A stretch of 64,000 nt of DNA, from positions 1 to 64,000 of the forward strand of contig NZ_CP158375.1 in the NCBI RefSeq assembly GCF_041021955.1, given 5' to 3'. Position 1 is the stretch's first letter, and every line of letters begins with the position of its first letter. The position numbers and the translations under genes were made by a program. Under the pieces are notes generated by a model. The model saw only the letters and a program-made list of their open reading frames with translations. It was not told where the DNA came from and ran no database searches. Of the stretch, positions 54,810-61,206 are shown piece by piece. The stretch comes from Caulobacter sp. 73W (GTDB lineage: Bacteria > Pseudomonadota > Alphaproteobacteria > Caulobacterales > Caulobacteraceae).

Positions 54810-56255
54810 ATGGATCACCCCTCCACGCCATCGCAAAAGTCCAGCCGCCGCGCGTTCCTGGGCGCCGCGGGCCTCGGAGTCGTCGGCGCGACCCTGGCTC
54901 CGGTCGTCGCCAACGCCCAGGCGGCCAAAGGACCGACGCCGCCCGCGCTTCCGGCCCCCTTCAAGCCCGCCAAGACCGGCGTTCGGATCGATCCGCGCGA
55001 CTGGGGCGCCAAGGCGGACGGCAAGACCAAGGACACCCACGCGGTTCAGCAGTCGCTCGATCGTTGCGCCGTCCTTGGCGGCGGCGAAGTGGTGCTGAGC
55101 GGCGGGACCTTCCTGGTCGGCGCGGTGCGCATCGGCTCCAACACCACCCTGCGGATCGAGGAAGGCGCGGTCCTGCAAGGCTCCCCTGACGTCGCTGACT
55201 ATCCGGTCATCCAGGTGCGCTGGGAGGGGCGTTGGGTGCCCGGCTACATCGGCCTGGTCTGGGCGCAGGACGCCAGGAACGTCGGCATTACCGGCAAGGG
55301 CAAGATCCTCGCCTCCAAGGATATCCACAATCGTCTGGAAGAAAAGACCGGCCTGCGCCATCCCGCGCTTCTGGAGTTCGTGGAGGTTCAGGGCCTCAGC
55401 GTCACCGACGTGTGGACAGAGCAGAACGACATGTGGTCGATCCACCCCGTCTATTGCGAGGACGTCGTCTTCCGCAACATGACGGTCAAGGGCGCCGCCG
55501 ACGGCATCGACGTCAACTCCTGCCGCCGGGTCGTAATCGACAAGTGCGATTTCGATACCGTCGATGACTGCATCTCCCTGAAGTCCGGGCGCGGCATGGA
55601 GGGCAATGTCATCGCCCGTCCGACCGAGGACGTGACCATCACCGACTGCGTGTTCCGTGACCGCCGCTGGGCCTGCATCGGCATCGGCAGCGAGACCTCG
55701 GCGGGCATCCGCCGCGTGTTGGTCGAACGCTGCAAGTGCCTGGCCGCGCATACCTTCGCCATCTACATCAAGAGCCGACCAGGCCGGGGCGCGTTCATCG
55801 AGGACATCGTGATGCGTGACCTTGAGGTGGAGAACGCCGGCTACGGCTTCCTGCGCTTCAACTTCCTCGACAGCGGCAAGCAGGACCAGTTCCCGGTGCC
55901 GGGCATGGACGGCGTGCCGACCGTGCGCAACTTCGTCTTTGAGCGTATCATCGTGAAGGACGTGCCGGTCCTGGTCGAGGGCGTGCAGATCCACCCTGAC
56001 AAGCCGCTGGACGGCTTCGTCTTCAAGGATGTGAGGGGCACGGCCGGGCGCGGCATCACCCTGGCCAACATCCGCAACGTGACCCTGGACAACGTCAACG
56101 TGAACGTCTTCAGCGGTCCCAAGGTGGCCGTCGACAACGTCACCGGCAAGGGTCTGGAGGGCGCGGCGCGTCTGATCCCGACTGAGCGTCCCGCGCCGAT
56201 CCCGGCCCCGGCGACGCCGTATCGCCTGGGCATGACGACCGGGCGACCGAACTAG
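54810..56255 (+). CDS. GH28-family galacturonan hydrolase, active site altered
   Basis: A 481-residue right-handed beta-helix with a twin-arginine signal (SSRRAFLGAAGLGVVGATLAP). GH28 features present are DWGAKADGKTKDTHAVQQSL, ADGIDVNSCRRVVI with a catalytic Asp, the paired DD of VDDCISLKSGRG, SIGSE-like CIGIGSETSAG, and the substrate-binding YIKSRPGRGAFIED. The usual GHG before the SIGSE segment is replaced by RRWACIG, so its histidine is missing. The protein may be an exo-acting or rhamnogalacturonan/xylogalacturonan enzyme rather than a classical polygalacturonase. It follows the esterase by 18 bases and precedes the pectinesterase by 20. Confidence 0.85.
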   Translation: MDHPSTPSQKSSRRAFLGAAGLGVVGATLAPVVANAQAAKGPTPPALPAPFKPAKTGVRIDPRDWGAKADGKTKDTHAVQQSLDRCAVLGGGEVVLSGGTFLVGAVRIGSNTTLRIEEGAVLQGSPDVADYPVIQVRWEGRWVPGYIGLVWAQDARNVGITGKGKILASKDIHNRLEEKTGLRHPALLEFVEVQGLSVTDVWTEQNDMWSIHPVYCEDVVFRNMTVKGAADGIDVNSCRRVVIDKCDFDTVDDCISLKSGRGMEGNVIARPTEDVTITDCVFRDRRWACIGIGSETSAGIRRVLVERCKCLAAHTFAIYIKSRPGRGAFIEDIVMRDLEVENAGYGFLRFNFLDSGKQDQFPVPGMDGVPTVRNFVFERIIVKDVPVLVEGVQIHPDKPLDGFVFKDVRGTAGRGITLANIRNVTLDNVNVNVFSGPKVAVDNVTGKGLEGAARLIPTERPAPIPAPATPYRLGMTTGRPN

Positions 56256-56275
56256 CAACGCGGGGCGAGGGGAGC

Positions 56276-58660
56276 ATGCTGATGTCCAGGACCGCCGGCC
56301 TGACCTTGGGTCTTGTGCTCGCCCTCGCGCCAGCTGCGCTTCATGCCCAGGACACCCTGGTCGGCATGGGGCGGATCAACGGCTACACCGACGTCGTCTT
56401 CGATACGCGCAGCGAGCGCTACGACTATCTCGTCGACGCCTCCTTGCCCGAGGACCCGGCCGCCCGACGCTATCGTACCGTGGAGGCGGCCTATGCCGCA
56501 GCGCCGGCAGGAGCGCCCGGCAAGCCGACGGTCATCGGCATCAAGCCGGACGTCTATCTGCTGCCCGGAAAGAACCTGACGCCGGGCCTGGTCATCACTA
56601 AGCCGAACATCACCCTGCTGGGCCTGACCGACGATCGTCGCAAGGTGGTGCTGGCCGACAACCGGGGCAATCAGCAGGGCGCGGGCGTCCTGGGAGCGTC
56701 CAATAACGGCTTCACCATGATCGTCGACGCTGACGGCTTTTCGGCGATCAACCTGACGATCCTGAACTACTGCAACACCGACTACGACTACCCCGGCGAT
56801 CCGTCCAAGAGCCTGAAGAAGCGCTCGGATGTCATCACCCAGGCGGTAGCGCTGGAGGCCAAGGGCGACCGTCACGTCTATTCCCACGTGGCGATCCTCA
56901 GCCGGCTGGACACGCTGTTCACCCGCACCAAGCGATCCTATTTCACCCACGTCTATGTGGAGGGGACGGACGACTTCATCGGCGGCGGCGCGGCCAGCGT
57001 ATGGGAGGATTCCGAAATCCACTTCATCGAGGGCGGCGGGGTGATGTGGGCCAGCGGCGTGGCCTTCATCCGCACGGTCTTCAAGGCCGACAAGCCGATG
57101 CAGTTCTACAAGATCAGCGGCCCGCCCGTGGCGCTGATCGACTCCGTCCTGCCCAACACCCAGGTCGCCTGGTACGCCTGGAAGGCGCCCAAGCATGCCG
57201 ACGCCTATTCGCTGACCTACAGGACCCGTCACGCCGACGGCAGGCCGGCGGACATCATCGACAGCATTGTCGGCCCGCAACGCCGGACCCTGACGAGGGA
57301 GCTGTCGGACCCCGAAGCCAAGGCCTTCAACCCGTGGAACATCCTTCGCGCCACGCCCGAGGGCGTCGACGACGGATGGGATCCGGCGGGCGTGCGTGAA
57401 CGCCATGCCGGCGAAGAGCCGGCGGTGTTCCGCATGATCATGAAGGGGCATGCGCCCACCCTGAGAACCGGCGGGGAAGGGGCGCCGCTCTCGGTCGCCA
57501 TCCAGCCGGCGGGGGCACGGTCTCAGCCGATCCGCTGGTCGACCGCTTCCGATCTTGTGCGACTGAGCGCCACGCAGGGCGAGCAGATCAACGTCATCGG
57601 CGCCAACACGACCGACCAGGTCCAGACCGTCGCCGTCGACGCCATCGCGCCCAATGGCATGAAGGCGACCGCGCATGTCCGCGTGGAGCCGACCTATGGC
57701 CCGCCGCCGGTGTTCAAGTCGGCGCCGATGCTTTCCTCGCCGTCCGGCGGCGCCGTGACGGTCAGCTATGGGCTGGGCCTGGCGCGACGCCGCCATGACC
57801 AATCCTTGGTGACCTGGTCACTCTGCCAGGATCAGGCCTGCGCCTCGCCGCGTCCCGTCGCGGTGTCGCGGGGGGATGAGCCGCTCAAGCGTCTGACCCT
57901 GACACGAGCCATGATCGGCGCCTACCTGCGGGCGGAGGTTGCGCCCAAGCACGACCTCAGCGAGGCGGGACCATCGACCAGCGTAACGGCCGCGCGGCCG
58001 ATCACCGAGCGGGACGTGGCGGGCAAGGACGTCGATCCCGACTTCCGAAGCTTCGTGGCTGTTGTCGACCAGCCAGCGCGCGATGGCCTGTGGAATTTGA
58101 CTGGCGCCTGGTCGGTCGTCGAACCTCAGAACGACGACGGCCGCTGGGGTCTGCGCGTCGGACCCAAGATCAGCACCGCCCTCTATCAGGCTGACCATCC
58201 TGCGACAGACATGGACCTCGTCGTCACCCTCGATCCCGACAAGGGCGAGGGGCAGGGCTTCTCAATCCCGGGCTCGCCCGAAGACGCCAAGGGGCCGCGC
58301 GGCGACATCCTCTTCAAGTACGACGCACCGACCCGAACGGGTTACGCCCTGCGCATGTGGCGCACCACACAGTCGGCCACGGCGACGATGTTCCAGCTCT
58401 ATCGGATCGTCGACGGCAAGGGCGAGCCGCTGGACGGCGCGCGACAGTTGACCGGGGCCTTCAAGCCCTCCGCGACCATCCGCATTTCGGTGCGCGGTGA
58501 CCGGGTGACGGTGCGCGGGGGCAATACGACGGATGGCGAGACCCTGAGCCTGGACGGCCAGATCACGCCCAACCGCTTCGGCGGCGCTGGCCTCTACTGG
58601 ACCGCGTCAGGCCTGGGCGGATCGGTGGCCATCCGACAGTTCAAGATCACCTACCCCTGA
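56276..58660 (+). CDS. Large pectinesterase-like CE8 protein with C-terminal accessory domains
   Basis: A 794-residue exported protein (signal SRTAGLTLGLVLALAPAALHA). Residues about 60-400 form a parallel beta-helix of the pectinesterase family, with AAPAGAPGKPTVIGIKPDVY at the start, FTRTKRSYFTHVYVEGTDDFIGGGAASVW carrying the catalytic Asp, and a following strand pair. Residues about 440-560 are beta-rich, with Ig-like features (VEPTYGPPPVFKSAPMLSSPSGGAVTVSYGLG). The last 180 (NLTGAWSVVEPQNDDGRWGLRVG) look like a concanavalin-type carbohydrate-binding or exolyase-like domain. Pectin demethylation or binding is the expected role. It ends nine bases from the efflux operon tail. Confidence 0.82.
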   Translation: MLMSRTAGLTLGLVLALAPAALHAQDTLVGMGRINGYTDVVFDTRSERYDYLVDASLPEDPAARRYRTVEAAYAAAPAGAPGKPTVIGIKPDVYLLPGKNLTPGLVITKPNITLLGLTDDRRKVVLADNRGNQQGAGVLGASNNGFTMIVDADGFSAINLTILNYCNTDYDYPGDPSKSLKKRSDVITQAVALEAKGDRHVYSHVAILSRLDTLFTRTKRSYFTHVYVEGTDDFIGGGAASVWEDSEIHFIEGGGVMWASGVAFIRTVFKADKPMQFYKISGPPVALIDSVLPNTQVAWYAWKAPKHADAYSLTYRTRHADGRPADIIDSIVGPQRRTLTRELSDPEAKAFNPWNILRATPEGVDDGWDPAGVRERHAGEEPAVFRMIMKGHAPTLRTGGEGAPLSVAIQPAGARSQPIRWSTASDLVRLSATQGEQINVIGANTTDQVQTVAVDAIAPNGMKATAHVRVEPTYGPPPVFKSAPMLSSPSGGAVTVSYGLGLARRRHDQSLVTWSLCQDQACASPRPVAVSRGDEPLKRLTLTRAMIGAYLRAEVAPKHDLSEAGPSTSVTAARPITERDVAGKDVDPDFRSFVAVVDQPARDGLWNLTGAWSVVEPQNDDGRWGLRVGPKISTALYQADHPATDMDLVVTLDPDKGEGQGFSIPGSPEDAKGPRGDILFKYDAPTRTGYALRMWRTTQSATATMFQLYRIVDGKGEPLDGARQLTGAFKPSATIRISVRGDRVTVRGGNTTDGETLSLDGQITPNRFGGAGLYWTASGLGGSVAIRQFKITYP

Positions 58661-58669
58661 GGGGCGGGC

Positions 58670-60067
58670 TCAGCGATAGGGGGCCAAGCCGCCCTGGGCG
58701 CGGACGAGGTCGGCGGCCAAGATCAACTGGCGGGTGCGCAGCTCGATCAAGGTGCGCTGGGCCCCAAGGGAAGCGGCCTGGGCGGTGACCACCTCGACAT
58801 AGTCCGCCGCGCCGTCGCGGTAGCGTTCGAGCGCGATGTCCTCGGCGCGGCGGGCCGCGTTGGTGGCCGTGACCTGATGGGTGATCTGTGCGGCCATGCG
58901 CCGTGCGGCGACCAGATCGTCCTCGACCTCGCCAAAAGCCGTCAGGACGGTCTGGCGGTAATCCGCCGCCGCCTCATCGAACTGCGACTGAGTGATCCGT
59001 ACGCCGGCGCGTCGTCGTCCGCCATCGAACAGGACGCCCGCCGCTGAAAGCGGACCAAGCGCCCAATAGCGATTGGGGGCGGTCAGGATGTCGCCGTTGC
59101 CGGCCTGAAAGCCGGCGGCGGCGCCCAGGATGATGCTGGGAAAATACGCCGTCCTGGCCACGCCGATGGCGGCGTTGGCGGCCGCCACACGGCGCTCGGC
59201 GGCCTGAATGTCGGGGCGGCGCTCAAGCACCGTCGAGGGCAGGCTGACCACCACGACTGGTGCGGCGGGCTGGAGGCCGGAAGCGGCCAGACTGAACAGG
59301 CTGGGAACCTCGCCCACCAAAATGGCGACCGCATGTTCCGCCTGGGCGCGCTGGGCGGCCACCGCTTCAACTTCGGCGCGGGCCGAGGAAAGCTGGCTCT
59401 GGGCCTGGGCGACTTCGACTCCGGAGGCCAGGCCGCCGTCATGGCGCGTGGAGGTCAGATCGAAGGCGCGCTGATACGCCTGGACAGTGACGTCCAAAAG
59501 CTCTGCGCGGGCGTCCAGGCCCCGTAGTTCGAAATAGGCGGCGGCAAGCTGCATCTGCAGGCCCAGCCGAACGGCGGCCAGATCGTGCCCGGCGGCGTCG
59601 GCCTGCGCGCGAGCCTGACGCGCCTGGCCCCGAATGCGGCCAAAGAGGTCGAGCTCGTAGCTGAGCGAGGCGCCGACCGAAGCGTCGTCATAGGTGACCG
59701 AATTCGACGCCTGCGGACGCCCCGCCGACAGGCGGTTGCGCTCCACCGACCCGCCCAGGCCGATGTAGGGCCACAAACCGCCACGCGCCCGCGCCAGCAC
59801 CGCGCCGGCCTCGGCGTAACGCGCCGCTGCTGCGGCGAGGGAAGGGTTCTGCGCCTCGATGCGCGCCTCAAGTCCGTCGAGCACCGGATCATTGAACACG
59901 ACCCACCAGCGATCCGGCGCAACGCGCGCGGCGCCGCCCGCCTGGACCCAGGCGACGCCTTCCTTGAAAGTCTGACCGATCTCGACAGGCGGCGGCGCAT
60001 AGGGCGCGGCCGAGGCGGAGACCGCGCTGAGCGTCAGGCCGGCGGCGAGGAGCGCGCGCAGCTTCAT
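58670..60067 (-). CDS. RND efflux outer-membrane channel (NodT/OprM family)
   Basis: A 465-residue outer-membrane factor of the TolC type. It has a signal peptide (MKLRALLAAGLTLSAVSASAA) and no lipobox. The duplicated helical-barrel pattern is seen as LDGLEARIEAQNPSLAAAAARYAEAGAVLARARGG and the repeat RRPDIQAAERRVAAANAAIGVARTAYFPSI. The family end YVEVVTAQAASLGAQRTLIELRTRQL is also present. It is the last gene of the pump-adaptor-channel operon; its start overlaps the adaptor stop by four bases. Substrate is unknown. Confidence 0.92.
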   Translation of the reverse strand: MKLRALLAAGLTLSAVSASAAPYAPPPVEIGQTFKEGVAWVQAGGAARVAPDRWWVVFNDPVLDGLEARIEAQNPSLAAAAARYAEAGAVLARARGGLWPYIGLGGSVERNRLSAGRPQASNSVTYDDASVGASLSYELDLFGRIRGQARQARAQADAAGHDLAAVRLGLQMQLAAAYFELRGLDARAELLDVTVQAYQRAFDLTSTRHDGGLASGVEVAQAQSQLSSARAEVEAVAAQRAQAEHAVAILVGEVPSLFSLAASGLQPAAPVVVVSLPSTVLERRPDIQAAERRVAAANAAIGVARTAYFPSIILGAAAGFQAGNGDILTAPNRYWALGPLSAAGVLFDGGRRRAGVRITQSQFDEAAADYRQTVLTAFGEVEDDLVAARRMAAQITHQVTATNAARRAEDIALERYRDGAADYVEVVTAQAASLGAQRTLIELRTRQLILAADLVRAQGGLAPYR

Positions 60068-61206
60068 TCGGCCGAACCCTTGGCCACGCGGACCGGGTCG
60101 CCGTTCTGCAGCGCCTCGGGCGGGTTATCGATCACGTCGTCCTTGGCGGTGAGGCCCGAGGCGATCTCCACGGTCGAGCCATGGTCACGGCCGATGGCCA
60201 CCTTGCGCAGGACGGCGCGCCCGTCTGGTCCGCGAAGGGCGACCTGCGCGCCGTCCGCGCCGATGATCAGGGCGCTGGGCGGCAGGGTCACGGCGCTGGC
60301 CGCGCCGCTGATCTGGAATTGCGCCTGGGCGAAGGCGCCGGGTTTGAGCGCCCGATCGCCGTTGGCGGCCTGAAGCTCCACCAGCACGGTGCCGGATGAC
60401 GGCTCGACCGCGCCGGCGTCGCGGGTCACCTGGGCGGTGAAGGGACGCCCCGGATATTCGGGAAGGTTCAGAGCCACCTGCTGGCCAGGCCGGACGCGGG
60501 CCGCGTAGAGCTGGGGCACACGAACGAAGGCGCGGATGCGGCTGACGTCGGAGACGGTGAACAGGGGCGGCGAGCCTGCGGCCCCGGACGCCACCAGGGC
60601 GCCGATCTGGGCGTTGCGCGTGGTCACCACGCCCTCGAAGGGCGCGACCAGGCGCGTGAAGCTCATCATGGCCTCGAGCCGCGCGACATTGGCGCGCGCC
60701 GCGTCGGCCGCCGCGGTGCGCGCCGCCAGATCGCCCAGTTTCTCGTCGGCGGCCTGCCGCGAGACGGCGTCCTTGGCGACCATGGCGTTCCAGCGCTCGG
60801 CGGTCGTCGCCGCCAGCTGGCGATTGGCGAGCGCCGTCTGCAGGTCCGCCCGCGCGGCGATCAATTGCTGTTCAACCTCCGGCGCGTCGAGCACGGCCAG
60901 TACCTGGCCCTCGCGCACCGGCTGGCCGATGTCTACGGCCCAACTGCGCACATAGCCGCTGGTGCGCGCATAGATCGGCGCGGTGTTGAGCGCCTGGAGC
61001 GTGGCGGGCAGGCGCAGTTCGTCACTGTCCTGGGCCGCCTTGGGATGGATGATCATCACCGTCGGGATGGCCTGGTCGGCGGTCCAGGCGCTGAGCTTGC
61101 GCTGCTGGTTCATCCGCACGGCGACGCCGACGCCCACGGCTGTCACGGCGATCAGGCCGGCCGCGATCATCCATCGGGCCTGGCGGCTGTTGTCGGACTT
61201 AAGCAT
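60064..61206 (-). CDS. RND efflux periplasmic adaptor (HlyD/AcrA family)
   Basis: A 380-residue membrane fusion protein with one N-terminal anchor helix (WMIAAGLIAVTAVGVGVAV) and no lipid-modification cysteine. The lipoyl half-motifs flank a helical hairpin: RTSGYVRSWAVDIGQPVREGQVLAVLDAPEVEQQL and SFTRLVAPFEGVVTTRNAQIGALV. Beta-barrel and proximal domains follow. ATG 61206 starts inside the end of the pump gene (eight bases of overlap), so the pump, adaptor and channel are translated in series. Confidence 0.92.
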   Translation of the reverse strand: MLKSDNSRQARWMIAAGLIAVTAVGVGVAVRMNQQRKLSAWTADQAIPTVMIIHPKAAQDSDELRLPATLQALNTAPIYARTSGYVRSWAVDIGQPVREGQVLAVLDAPEVEQQLIAARADLQTALANRQLAATTAERWNAMVAKDAVSRQAADEKLGDLAARTAAADAARANVARLEAMMSFTRLVAPFEGVVTTRNAQIGALVASGAAGSPPLFTVSDVSRIRAFVRVPQLYAARVRPGQQVALNLPEYPGRPFTAQVTRDAGAVEPSSGTVLVELQAANGDRALKPGAFAQAQFQISGAASAVTLPPSALIIGADGAQVALRGPDGRAVLRKVAIGRDHGSTVEIASGLTAKDDVIDNPPEALQNGDPVRVAKGSAE

